From positions 2,407,001-2,471,000 of the forward strand of contig NZ_CP046242.1 in assembly GCF_023205095.1 (NCBI RefSeq): DNA of 64,000 bases. Reading direction: 5' to 3'. A program made the position numbers and the translations under genes. Source of the DNA: Bizionia sp. M204. Its GTDB lineage: Bacteria > Bacteroidota > Bacteroidia > Flavobacteriales > Flavobacteriaceae. Under the pieces are notes generated by a model. It saw only the letters and a list, made by a program, of their open reading frames with translations, was not told the origin of the DNA and ran no database searches. This document shows, in pieces, positions 1 to 7,642 of this stretch; position 1 is the first letter of the stretch; every line of letters starts with the position of its first letter.

Positions 1-133
1 ATTCGTCCACCTCATTCCAATTAAAAGTTAACAGTTCATTTTCCAAAATAACGTCTGACGATGTTTTTTTAGCGTCGAAATAATTACAGGAAGTAACCAC
101 CAAACACAATAGAATAAAATATAGCTGTTTCAT
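1..133 (-). CDS. lipoprotein, N-terminal fragment (cut by window edge)
   Basis: Only the first 44 codons are inside the window; the gene runs off the left edge. It begins with ATG at 133 and encodes a short lipoprotein signal: a Lys near the start, a hydrophobic stretch, then the lipobox-like LVVTSC with Cys17, followed by NYFDAKK. It is therefore expected to be exported and lipid-anchored. Function cannot be judged from this fragment. It lies 66 nt downstream of the TPR gene in the same direction and could be the last member of that operon. Confidence 0.7.
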   Translation of the reverse strand, partial: MKQLYFILLCLVVTSCNYFDAKKTSSDVILENELLTFNWNEVDE

Positions 134-199
134 AGGCTGTTATGAGCCCGAAAAATACAATATTTTTAGATTTTATACCATATCTTATTTGGAATGATA

Positions 200-1333
200 T
201 TAATCGGTTTTCATAAATTTTTCTTGTCTCAATTCACTTAATCTACTTTTTGCTTTAAATAAAAATGGATTTTCAGGATATTTTGCCATGAAATCTTCAT
301 ATAGCTTAATTTTCGTATCGACATCTTTATAATAATCATCCTTGGTATAAACCAGATAAAAAGCGGCATATATATTGTTCGGGTTTTCTTTTAATGCACG
401 CTTAAAAGATTGAATGGCTGCCTGATGATTCTTCCGGTGATTTTGAATGGTTCCTAATGTCATGAACTCCTTATCCAATGGCACATCTACCAATTCTATA
501 GCTTTACTGATATAGAATTCCGCCTGTTCATAATTGCTCATCCGTGTAAATAATTGACCTAGAATGAACAGGTTTTCAGAATTTCTAGGCTCTTTAGCAA
601 CCGCTAATTTTTGCTGTTGGATGGCCTTTTCAACTTCTGAAAATTGAGAATAACAATAGCTTAATTTTTCATGAACAAATTGGGAGTCTTCACCTAAACT
701 TAATAGTTTTTCAAACCATATTGAAGCCGTTTTGTAGTCTTTTTTCCAATAGAAATTTTGGGCTTTTAGACTCATGAGTTCTGCGTTATTGGCGTATGAT
801 TTTAAACCGATACCTGTATAGTAATCTACGGAATCGAACTCACGTTTTTGCAAGTGTCGTTTTGCTAATTTAAAGATGGCTTTTTGGTGACCATTATCTA
901 AAAGAAAACTTGTTTTAAATTCGTTATGTGCTGATGAATCTCGTAATTGTTCGTAAACCAAACCCAACTCATAATGGTAATTTGGATTGAGGGAATCTGT
1001 TGCAATTAGTTGTTTAAAAGTAGCTGCGGCCGTTTGATAATTTTTAGTTTTAGAAAGTAATTTGGCATAATCATATTTTACCAAGGCATCGTTTGGAAAT
1101 GCGTTAATACTGCTTTCTAGATGCTGTAAAGCTTTATCGTAATTCCCGATTGCTTGATAGGATTTGGCCAACTTATAAGCTACTTCATCTAACGTGTTAT
1201 AAGATTTATAAGCTTTAATAGCTTCAGAATAATTACCATGAATGTACAAACTATCTGCAATGTTTAAAACCGAAGTTTGAGCTTCGGTTTTAAAACATAC
1301 TAGAATACTAATTAGCGCAAAAAATCTAATCAT
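200..1333 (-). CDS. exported tetratricopeptide-repeat protein
   Basis: A 377-residue protein with an N-terminal signal peptide (about residues 1-18, ending EAQ) followed almost entirely by TPR helices. Recognisable TPR units have the AxxxYxxALxxxxxAI pattern, for example GNYDKALQHLESSI and KNHQAAIQSFKRALKENP. TPR arrays bind other proteins, so an envelope scaffold or sensor-partner role is likely but unproven. Its ATG overlaps the end of the M56 peptidase gene by 8 nt, so it is probably translationally coupled and the third gene of the BlaI/M56 operon. No catalytic motif is visible. Confidence 0.85.
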   Translation of the reverse strand: MIRFFALISILVCFKTEAQTSVLNIADSLYIHGNYSEAIKAYKSYNTLDEVAYKLAKSYQAIGNYDKALQHLESSINAFPNDALVKYDYAKLLSKTKNYQTAAATFKQLIATDSLNPNYHYELGLVYEQLRDSSAHNEFKTSFLLDNGHQKAIFKLAKRHLQKREFDSVDYYTGIGLKSYANNAELMSLKAQNFYWKKDYKTASIWFEKLLSLGEDSQFVHEKLSYCYSQFSEVEKAIQQQKLAVAKEPRNSENLFILGQLFTRMSNYEQAEFYISKAIELVDVPLDKEFMTLGTIQNHRKNHQAAIQSFKRALKENPNNIYAAFYLVYTKDDYYKDVDTKIKLYEDFMAKYPENPFLFKAKSRLSELRQEKFMKTD

Positions 1334-2774
1334 TTATTTTAAACTTTATAGGTAGGTAGTACGGAACCGTTACTTTTTTACCTTGATGCTCACCTGGAAT
1401 TAAATCTGGCAACATATTTAAAACACGTTTGACTTCCACTTCTAACTCTGGATGAGGCGCTCTGGCTTTAATGTTTACAATTTCACCCAACTCATTAATT
1501 TTAAAAAAGGCTCTAATTTGAACAACACCAGTTAAATTTAAGCTTTTGGCTAATTCCGTATTAAAATTTTTGGCAACAAACGTATTCAGCTTATTACTCA
1601 TGCATAGCTTGTTTTCTTCATTTGAGGTACCGTTTTCACAACCTGGAAAAACAGGAACCTGGTCTATAACAGTGAAAGGAACTTCGGAACTATCTTTATA
1701 GGACGTTATTTCTGTCACCTCAATAATATCAGTATTTGGGTTAGCACCATCATTTTGAAAGGATTTAACTATAAGAACACGTAAGGCTTCCTTTTCAGAT
1801 TCTGATAAATCTCCTTTCGCTTCAATAGAATTTTTCAGCATGTCTATTTGGTCTTGAATGGATAACTCTTGTTCCACTACTTCAACAACTTTTGGTTGGG
1901 TGGCTTCTTCAGAACATGATGAATATACCAACATTCCTAAAACCATAGGAATTAATAAAGCGTACTTGATTAATTGTACTTGTTTTGATTTCGTTTTTTG
2001 TAACATAATAATTCGTTTTTTGATTAATGATTGTTTGAAAAATGGATTGATGAATGATACCTGATTCGTATCGAAAATTTGCGCTAATAGGTTTTCATAA
2101 TATTGTTTTTTGTTGTGTTTCACGGCTTGTGAATCCGCAATAAATTCATGTAAATCTGCCATGCGATTTTGGTACATGTACACAAAAGGATTGAACCAAA
2201 ACACAATGCGTAGCATCTCAAAAAAAAGCAAATCCCAAGTGTGTTTTTGTTTAACGTGAACCAACTCATGCTTTACTATTTGCTGACGATCGGTGTCTTT
2301 AATGTTTTCACCTAAAAACACATAATTAAAAAACGAAAATGCTAACGTACTCTTCAACATGCGCACAAAACAAATAGCGCCTTCCCGTTGCTTCGGGTTT
2401 TGATAAATAAGTTTTACTATTTTAAACAAGCGCATACTGAAAAATGAAACGGCTAGCGCACTTCCAATTACTAAAACCAATGAGAAATACCATAAAAAAG
2501 AGTGCGACGTATTACTGCCACTAATGACAACTTCTTCTAAAAAAATAGTATTGGTGGTTTGAGATAATATGTACGGTAAACTAACCACAAAATCGTTTGG
2601 AACAGCTTCTTTAAAACCAACCACTTTTACAAATGGCAACAAAATGGAGAGAACAGCTGTAAGCAATAAATAGGCTCGATTCCAATTAAAAAATGTTTCT
2701 TTCTTTAAAAACACATCATAAATGAGCAAGAAAAATAACTGAAACGCAATGACTTGAATGATGTAATGTATCAT
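1326..2774 (-). CDS. M56 (BlaR1-like) membrane metallopeptidase with TonB-like C-terminal domain
   Basis: 482 residues. The N-terminal half has four hydrophobic segments (about 4-22, 35-52, 93-114 and 271-287) and a cytoplasmic zinc peptidase motif HELVH at 169-173, followed by HEFIAD at 209-214, as in the BlaR1/MecR1 M56 family. Instead of a penicillin-binding sensor domain, the extracytoplasmic C-terminus (about 390-482) resembles a TonB C-terminal domain (VVQIRAFFKINELGEI, then VPYYLPIKFKI). By family knowledge the peptidase cleaves a cognate BlaI-type repressor; here that is the gene directly upstream, overlapping it by 4 nt (ATGA). The signal sensed is unknown, and no beta-lactamase gene is nearby. 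Confidence 0.92.
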   Translation of the reverse strand: MIHYIIQVIAFQLFFLLIYDVFLKKETFFNWNRAYLLLTAVLSILLPFVKVVGFKEAVPNDFVVSLPYILSQTTNTIFLEEVVISGSNTSHSFLWYFSLVLVIGSALAVSFFSMRLFKIVKLIYQNPKQREGAICFVRMLKSTLAFSFFNYVFLGENIKDTDRQQIVKHELVHVKQKHTWDLLFFEMLRIVFWFNPFVYMYQNRMADLHEFIADSQAVKHNKKQYYENLLAQIFDTNQVSFINPFFKQSLIKKRIIMLQKTKSKQVQLIKYALLIPMVLGMLVYSSCSEEATQPKVVEVVEQELSIQDQIDMLKNSIEAKGDLSESEKEALRVLIVKSFQNDGANPNTDIIEVTEITSYKDSSEVPFTVIDQVPVFPGCENGTSNEENKLCMSNKLNTFVAKNFNTELAKSLNLTGVVQIRAFFKINELGEIVNIKARAPHPELEVEVKRVLNMLPDLIPGEHQGKKVTVPYYLPIKFKIND

Positions 2775-3145
2775 GATTTTTCGTCTTTATGAATCTCCTT
2801 TAAAACAGATTCTAATTCCTGTAAACTGATATCATTTTTTTTCATAAAAAAGGACACCATACTTTTAAAAGAGCCTTGAAAATAATTATCTACTAAAGAG
2901 TTTATGCTTTGATTACTATAATCCTGCTTTTTCACTAAAGGGTAATATACATGCCCTTTTCCCTGCTTTTCATAATCTACAAAACCTTTACTTTCCAAAA
3001 TGCGCACAATGGTTGAAACTGTATTATATGCTGGTTTTGGCATAGGCAATTCGGCAATAATTTGTTTTACTGCGGCTTTTTCTAGTTCCCACAATACGTG
3101 CATTATTTCTTCTTCGGCTTTAGTTAATTGCTTTTTTCGGATCAT
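2771..3145 (-). CDS. BlaI/MecI/CopY-family winged-helix repressor
   Basis: 124 residues, the usual length for this family. The N-terminal winged helix reads LTKAEEEIMHVLWELEKAAV, then NTVSTIVRILESKGFV as recognition helix and a wing around GKGHVYYP; the C-terminal helices (about 85-124) are the dimerisation and cleavage region. It is the first gene of a BlaI-M56-TPR operon and should repress that operon. Three dyads of the form AACTAA-N4-TTAGTT lie over the upstream promoter and are the obvious candidate operators. The inducer is unknown. Confidence 0.93.
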   Translation of the reverse strand: MIRKKQLTKAEEEIMHVLWELEKAAVKQIIAELPMPKPAYNTVSTIVRILESKGFVDYEKQGKGHVYYPLVKKQDYSNQSINSLVDNYFQGSFKSMVSFFMKKNDISLQELESVLKEIHKDEKS

Positions 3146-3296
3146 GATTTTTATTGTAAAATATTATTTATTAAACCGCTTATAAATTTTGAATCTAAAC
3201 ATGTACTGAAATTCAAATTATGGTACAAATTTCACACATTTATAATGGTAAAACTCACTTGAACCAGCAAGCGTATTCAACTCGCATAATTGGTTT

Positions 3297-3356
3297 AACT
3301 AATCTTTTAGTTTTACAAATATAACTAAATATTTAGTTTAAACTAATTTTATAGTT
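3297..3356. promoter_or_regulatory. triple AACTAA-N4-TTAGTT operator, probable BlaI-type repressor sites
   Basis: Three dyads share one consensus: perfect copies at 3297-3312 (spacer TCTT) and 3323-3338 (spacer ATAT), and one with a single mismatch at 3341-3356 (spacer TTTT, right arm ATAGTT). On the minus strand a TATATTTG -7 element occupies 3323-3316, between copies 1 and 2; copy 3 lies at the expected -33 position. This is the layout of a repressed promoter driving the BlaI/M56/TPR operon. The protein-site pairing is inferred from position. Confidence 0.7.
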
Positions 3357-3404
3357 AATAAATTGTAACATTCTTTACCTATCTTCGTCTAACAAGAAAA
3401 ATAT

Positions 3405-3914
3405 ATGGACATATTATTAGTTGTATTAGGCTTTATTTTTATGCTGGTAGGCATAGCAGGAAGTTTTTTACCCATTTTGCCGGGACCGCCATTAAGTTGG
3501 ATTGGCTTACTCCTCCTTTATTTAACCAAGACCATCCCAAATGATTGGTGGTTTTTAGGAGTTACATTAGCCGTAGCATTAATTGTTTTTGCCTTAGATT
3601 ATATTATTCCAGCCATGGGAACCAAGCGTTTTGGTGGTAGCAAAAAGGGAGTTATTGGCACTACTTTAGGGCTTGTTGTTGCTATTGTTTTTCCTGTTTT
3701 TGGGCCATTTGGCATTATTATTTGGCCTTTTCTAGGCGCATTTATAGGCGAAATGATTAATAAAGCAGATTCCAAAATAGCCGTAAAAGCTGCATTTGGT
3801 TCCTTTTTAGGATTTTTAGCAGGAACCTTTATCAAATTTATTGTAGCTATAGTTTATTTAGGCTTCTTTCTGTGGACGGTTTGGGATTATAAAGCTATAA
3901 TCTTTTCATTTTAA
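3405..3914 (+). CDS. DUF456 family integral membrane protein
   Basis: 169 residues, mostly hydrophobic with Gly-rich helices. The start MDILLVVLGFIFMLVGIAGS followed by LPILPGPPLSWIGLLLL is the DUF456 signature. A second Gly-rich stretch, from the segment FGGSKKGVIGTTLGLVVAI to GPFGIIIWPFLGAFIGE, suggests re-entrant or paired helices. Function of the family is unknown. It is divergent from the BlaI operon, and its upstream region contains the operator array and a weak TATCTTCG -7-like element at 3380-3387, so it might share that control. Confidence 0.88.
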   Translation: MDILLVVLGFIFMLVGIAGSFLPILPGPPLSWIGLLLLYLTKTIPNDWWFLGVTLAVALIVFALDYIIPAMGTKRFGGSKKGVIGTTLGLVVAIVFPVFGPFGIIIWPFLGAFIGEMINKADSKIAVKAAFGSFLGFLAGTFIKFIVAIVYLGFFLWTVWDYKAIIFSF

Positions 3915-4172
3915 AATGAAGAAACCTCATGGCTTCCAATTTAAAAAATGAAAAACCACGAGGTTAGTGTAAATGCTATTAATTCAACAAATTTATTTTA
4001 TGAGGGATTAATTTGTCGTTGATATTCAAATGTAACTATAACAAATAACTTCTTGTTGCGGGAAAACCACAACCCCTTTACGGGAAAACCGTAATTGTTA
4101 GCTATAGTAAGAGCTGTAAGATGAAAAATAAATGAAAAAATGTGCTTTTTTAACACAACCCGGAACTAAACA
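3915..4172. other. convergent intergenic region with two related dyads
   Basis: 258 nt between the DUF456 gene and the LuxR-type regulator, both of which end here. It holds no plausible gene. An imperfect inverted repeat (AACCTCATGG at 3930 onward against CCACGAGGTT ending near 3964) may act as a weak terminator. Further right, two related short dyads built on GGGAAAACC are listed separately. Confidence 0.5.
4055..4094. repeat. paired dyads with GGGAAAACC core
   Basis: Two imperfect palindromes sit side by side: GTTGCGGGAAAACCACAAC at 4055-4073 and TTACGGGAAAACCGTAA at 4078-4094. Both share the nine-base GGGAAAACC with arms that pair outside it (GTTG/CAAC and TTACGG/CCGTAA). They could be a tandem protein-binding site or two small RNA hairpins. 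Their position between two converging 3' ends is unusual for an operator. Confidence 0.5.
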
Positions 4173-4847
4173 CTAAATAAAACCTGCGTTTTTAGCCACA
4201 GATAATAAGTTTTCATCACTACCATCAGTGACATCAAAAATAATTTTCAGGTTTTTTTTACGCTTTTCTATCGCACTTAAGGATATATCAAAATGATCTT
4301 TTAAGCTTTTTGTTCGAGTGCCTTGCGAGAGTAGATACAGTATTTTTCTATCTATATCATCCAATTTAATATCGTTTGTAATTGTTTTTCGGATGGTGGT
4401 ACTAACTGTAGAACTGTAAAAGGGAGGTTTATAAAGTACTTTCTGAAATGCACTGGCTAGCTCTCGTGAAGTTAAATCGCTTTTTATTAAAAAGCCTTCG
4501 GGATCAATATCCTTTATAATATTATGTATTCGGTAAGGTTCATTAAACATGGTAAGCATAATGATTTTGCTGTTCGGCATCATACGTCTAGCATATTTTG
4601 CTAAATCCTCACCAGATGTAAACTCGCCATCTTTAGATGGTGGCAAACTTATATCCATAAATAAAATATGATAGGGCATTTCCTTATCTATTGCTTGCTG
4701 CATATAATTGACAGATTCGTCGCAGTTATTAGCAATATCAATTTTTAGCGTTTGATTTTCTTTTTTAGTCGCAAGTAATGTGTTTTGATAGCCTTCAATA
4801 ATAATTGGGTGATCGTCTGTCATTAAAATACGAATAGTCTCTTCCAT
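4173..4847 (-). CDS. LuxR/NarL-type response regulator
   Basis: 224 residues. Receiver domain at about 5-140 with acidic pocket D11/D12 and phospho-acceptor D65 (ILFMDISLPP), and lysine in the GFLIKSD segment. A C-terminal helix-turn-helix of the GerE type follows (LDDIDRKILYLLSQGTRTK, then DISLSAIEKRKKNLK). It lies 18 nt downstream of a HisKA_3 kinase gene in the same direction, so the two form a two-component pair. The receiver has a few extra residues after the acceptor site (PPSKDGEFTSGED), common in flavobacterial members. Target genes are not evident. Confidence 0.93.
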   Translation of the reverse strand: MEETIRILMTDDHPIIIEGYQNTLLATKKENQTLKIDIANNCDESVNYMQQAIDKEMPYHILFMDISLPPSKDGEFTSGEDLAKYARRMMPNSKIIMLTMFNEPYRIHNIIKDIDPEGFLIKSDLTSRELASAFQKVLYKPPFYSSTVSTTIRKTITNDIKLDDIDRKILYLLSQGTRTKSLKDHFDISLSAIEKRKKNLKIIFDVTDGSDENLLSVAKNAGFI

Positions 4848-4865
4848 TTTAGTTATAAGTTTAGG

Positions 4866-6890
4866 TTAGATTGGGATTTTAATTGTAATTGTTGTGCCAT
4901 TATCTTTTTCAGAAACAATATCCAATTCACCATTAAATTCTGAAACGCGTGAATACATATTTTTTAAACCAATACCTTTCTTCGCTTTTTGCGAATCAAA
5001 GCCAGACCCATCATCAGCAATTTGCAACCAAATTACATTTTTTTTCATATTAAAACTAATATCTACACGATTGGCATTGGCATGTTTAAAGATATTTTGA
5101 AGCGACTCCTGTAACATTCGATAAATATGAATTTTGGTTTTATTGGAAATATCTTCCCAAGAAATGTCCGTATCACTAAATAGTGAATAGGTTAATTTAT
5201 GTGCTTTGGTCTGTGCCGCTATTAGGGTTTCAATAATATCAGGATAACCAGATTTGGATATAAAATCGGTATTTAATTCATGTGAAACGTCACGGATATC
5301 TTGTTCAATTGTTTTTAATTCTTGGATATAGTTTTCCCGCGTTTGAATAGCCTCCTCTGTAGAAATCATATTCAAACTATCTAGGCTTAATCGGGTTCCA
5401 AAAAGGCGTCCTAGAATACCATCATGTAAATCTTGAGAGATACGCTTTTTCTCATTGGTTCGTGCTTCATCCACTTTATCCTGTTGTGAAAGCATGAGGT
5501 TATAAATTTCCTCATTGGCTTCCTGTTGCTGCTGCACAAGCCTTAACTCCTTGTTTTTAGCGCGTTGGGTAACAATTATATATACTAACACAAATGTAAT
5601 TAATAAACCCGCAGACAATATCATGAGCCATAAGCGTTCTCGAGAAATTTGTTGATTTTCAAGTTCTACTTGCTCGGTTTCAAATTCTATGCGCGCAAAT
5701 TTATTACGAATAGCCCGTTCTTTGTTTACTAAACTATCATTTAGATGAATGTATTCATTTAAATAGTTTACAGCTTGTTCCGGGCTTTCAATTTTTGATT
5801 TGAGCAATAAGGCATTTAAAGTAACATCGTTTATTAATGATTCCTTTCCTCGAGTATAGGCAATATTTGCATAATTTAAAGCGGTGTCCAGAATGCCTTC
5901 ATCTAAATAAAATTCAGAAGTATTTAAAGCAACCGACATACGACTTAACTCGCTATTCAGACTATCACTAATGCGGTACGCTTCATGCAACATTCTTTTA
6001 ATCTCTGAAGAATTAGAAGCACCATTTTTATGTTTTAAGAGTGCATAATCCCCCAAAATAAGCGCATAATTTGCAGGCTCTTGCTGTAAGACATTTTCAT
6101 TTTCAAACAACTCTTCATAAATAGCCAAACTTTTATCAAACTGATTGAGCTCTTTATATATAAGGGCTATATTACTTTTAGAGTATAATGTATAGAGAAA
6201 ATTATCTTTAATTTTATCACTAAAGGATAAAGCTTTGTTGTGGTATTCAATGGCTTTATCAAATTGCTTTAGTTCATCAGAGGCAATGGCAACTAGATTA
6301 TATAAGCCCCATAAATTCCCTAAAACATACTCATTTTTAGGCATAGTTTGATATAAACGAATAGCTTTAAAGGCATTGCTTTCACACCCTACATAATCGC
6401 GCTCTTCAAACTGAATATTTGCCATAGAAGTTACAGCGCTAGCTTGATCTTTAACCATATTCAGTGCATCAAAATATTTAGAGGCATTGTAGTAATAGGT
6501 ATACGAACTATCTGTTTGAAATTTTTCTGAATGGTACCAACCAAACACATTATTAATATAGGCTAATGCCAATGTATCTTTAACTTTATTGGCAAGCTTG
6601 AGGTTTTCATGGTTTATGTGGAATAGCGAATCCAACTCAAACTGACGCAAATATAAAGTGGCTAATTGGCGTTTAGATTTTAAAATGGTTGTATCTCGAC
6701 CTACTTTCTCTGAAAATACTATGGCTTTTTTTATAAAGCTGACACGCTGATCCAAGTCATAAGCATCATTATTGGATAATGCGCGATAGTGGTTAACACT
6801 GTCTAAAAGTTTATTTTCAGAAACTTGTTGCGCATATAAAAATGAGCAAAAAAAGATGGCAAAAAAGAAAGGTGTTTTTTTTAAAAACAT
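4866..6890 (-). CDS. TPR-containing sensor histidine kinase (HisKA_3 type)
   Basis: 674 residues: signal peptide (1-20), periplasmic TPR array (about 25-390), one transmembrane helix at 420-440, short coiled coil (445-480), then a HisKA_3 dimerisation domain with phospho-acceptor H489 in RISQDLHDGILGRLFG and a HATPase_c domain ending with GIGLKNMYSRV and GTTITIKIPI. This layout is a common NarX-like class in Bacteroidota that pairs with LuxR-type regulators; the partner gene follows after 18 nt. The ligand of the TPR domain is unknown. A minus-strand TAAATTTG element at 6918-6911 is the likely promoter. Confidence 0.93.
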   Translation of the reverse strand: MFLKKTPFFFAIFFCSFLYAQQVSENKLLDSVNHYRALSNNDAYDLDQRVSFIKKAIVFSEKVGRDTTILKSKRQLATLYLRQFELDSLFHINHENLKLANKVKDTLALAYINNVFGWYHSEKFQTDSSYTYYYNASKYFDALNMVKDQASAVTSMANIQFEERDYVGCESNAFKAIRLYQTMPKNEYVLGNLWGLYNLVAIASDELKQFDKAIEYHNKALSFSDKIKDNFLYTLYSKSNIALIYKELNQFDKSLAIYEELFENENVLQQEPANYALILGDYALLKHKNGASNSSEIKRMLHEAYRISDSLNSELSRMSVALNTSEFYLDEGILDTALNYANIAYTRGKESLINDVTLNALLLKSKIESPEQAVNYLNEYIHLNDSLVNKERAIRNKFARIEFETEQVELENQQISRERLWLMILSAGLLITFVLVYIIVTQRAKNKELRLVQQQQEANEEIYNLMLSQQDKVDEARTNEKKRISQDLHDGILGRLFGTRLSLDSLNMISTEEAIQTRENYIQELKTIEQDIRDVSHELNTDFISKSGYPDIIETLIAAQTKAHKLTYSLFSDTDISWEDISNKTKIHIYRMLQESLQNIFKHANANRVDISFNMKKNVIWLQIADDGSGFDSQKAKKGIGLKNMYSRVSEFNGELDIVSEKDNGTTITIKIPI

Positions 6891-6910
6891 AATAGCGCTT
6901 CAAGTCTACT

Positions 6911-6918
6911 CAAATTTA
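6911..6918 (-). promoter_or_regulatory. -7 element (TAAATTTG) for the TPR kinase/regulator operon
   Basis: TAAATTTG on the minus strand matches the Bacteroidota -7 consensus TAnnTTTG and lies 20 nt upstream of the kinase ATG. A clear -33 TTTG is not seen at the ideal distance. Confidence 0.4.
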
Positions 6919-6983
6919 TAATTTTTTCTGACACCAATAGCCTCGTAACCCATATAAGTCTGTAATGAATATGGAAAACAAAG

Positions 6984-7008
6984 AAAACCCTCTATTTTAG
7001 AGGGTTTT
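6984..7008 (-). terminator. hairpin terminator of the small exported peptide gene
   Basis: An 11-bp perfect stem (AAAACCCTCTA, loop TTT, TAGAGGGTTTT) lies 21 nt past the stop of the 61-residue ORF. On the minus strand it is followed by a T-rich run. Confidence 0.75.
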
Positions 7009-7029
7009 ATCAATATAATGTAGTTTTTT

Positions 7030-7215
7030 TTATCCGTTGCTTGGAAGTTCCTTTCCTTTTTTCACATGCCTTTTCGTTTGAAAAGCGTAGGTGAAATCTT
7101 CTTTTTGAGAAACTTGCTCCTCATTGGTTGGATTGGTTGTTTCTTTTTGAATTGTTAGACCTGTAAGTGTCATACAAAAAATAGCTGCTACTAAAGTAAT
7201 TTTAAGGGTTTTCAT
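7030..7215 (-). CDS. small exported peptide, unknown
   Basis: 61 residues starting MKTLKITLVAAIFCMTLTGL, a classic signal peptide or single membrane helix, followed by a polar tail with alternating Thr/Glu/Gln and a basic end (KRHVKKGKELPSNG). I do not recognise a family. A strong hairpin terminator directly downstream and a free-standing position support it being a real gene. Cleavage after about residue 22 would leave a peptide of roughly 39 residues. Confidence 0.6.
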   Translation of the reverse strand: MKTLKITLVAAIFCMTLTGLTIQKETTNPTNEEQVSQKEDFTYAFQTKRHVKKGKELPSNG

Positions 7216-7642
7216 GTTAGGGTATTTAGGGTTAAATTATTTACTATTAAATTTTAGTTAGTTTAAAAATCACTGTCGAGGGATGATGGATTAATAACCT
7301 TAAATTATGTTGCAACATAAAAATGCTACAAACTATAAAATGTAAACATGAGGGAAAAGACACATCGTGTCTCAAAAATGGAATAATTAACCTTAATAAG
7401 CTGAAAAAATCGATTTAGGGACTTATTTAAGGACTGTAAAAGTAATACAATATATTAAAAATAAAGTAAAAATACGATTAAACGTAATATTTTATCGACT
7501 AAAACCATGTTTCGAGTCTTTTTCTTACAATAAATTGTTAATAAATATGGTAAAACTTCTTCAATTTGTAAGAAAAAACGTTTGCAATTCTTTATTTTAT
7601 TATAAACTAAATTGTAACTAACTTGTAGCGTCAAATTAGCAT
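7216..7642. other. 427-nt intergenic region between divergent genes
   Basis: No credible gene. It holds a perfect 16-bp palindrome at 7305-7320 (TTATGTTG and its complement), a small hairpin GACAC-ATC-GTGTC around 7358-7371, and long A/T-rich runs before the DUF2254 start. Promoters for both flanking genes must lie here, but no TAnnTTTG/TTTG pair with good spacing stands out. Confidence 0.5.
7305..7320. promoter_or_regulatory. 16-bp perfect palindrome, possible operator
   Basis: TTATGTTGCAACATAA is perfectly symmetrical and sits about 90 nt upstream of the small exported peptide gene. A homodimeric regulator site is plausible; no regulator can be assigned. Confidence 0.35.

Noticed and set aside
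1326-3145. BlaI/M56 pair as a beta-lactam resistance locus
   Set aside because: There is no beta-lactamase or penicillin-binding sensor domain; the C-terminus is TonB-like.
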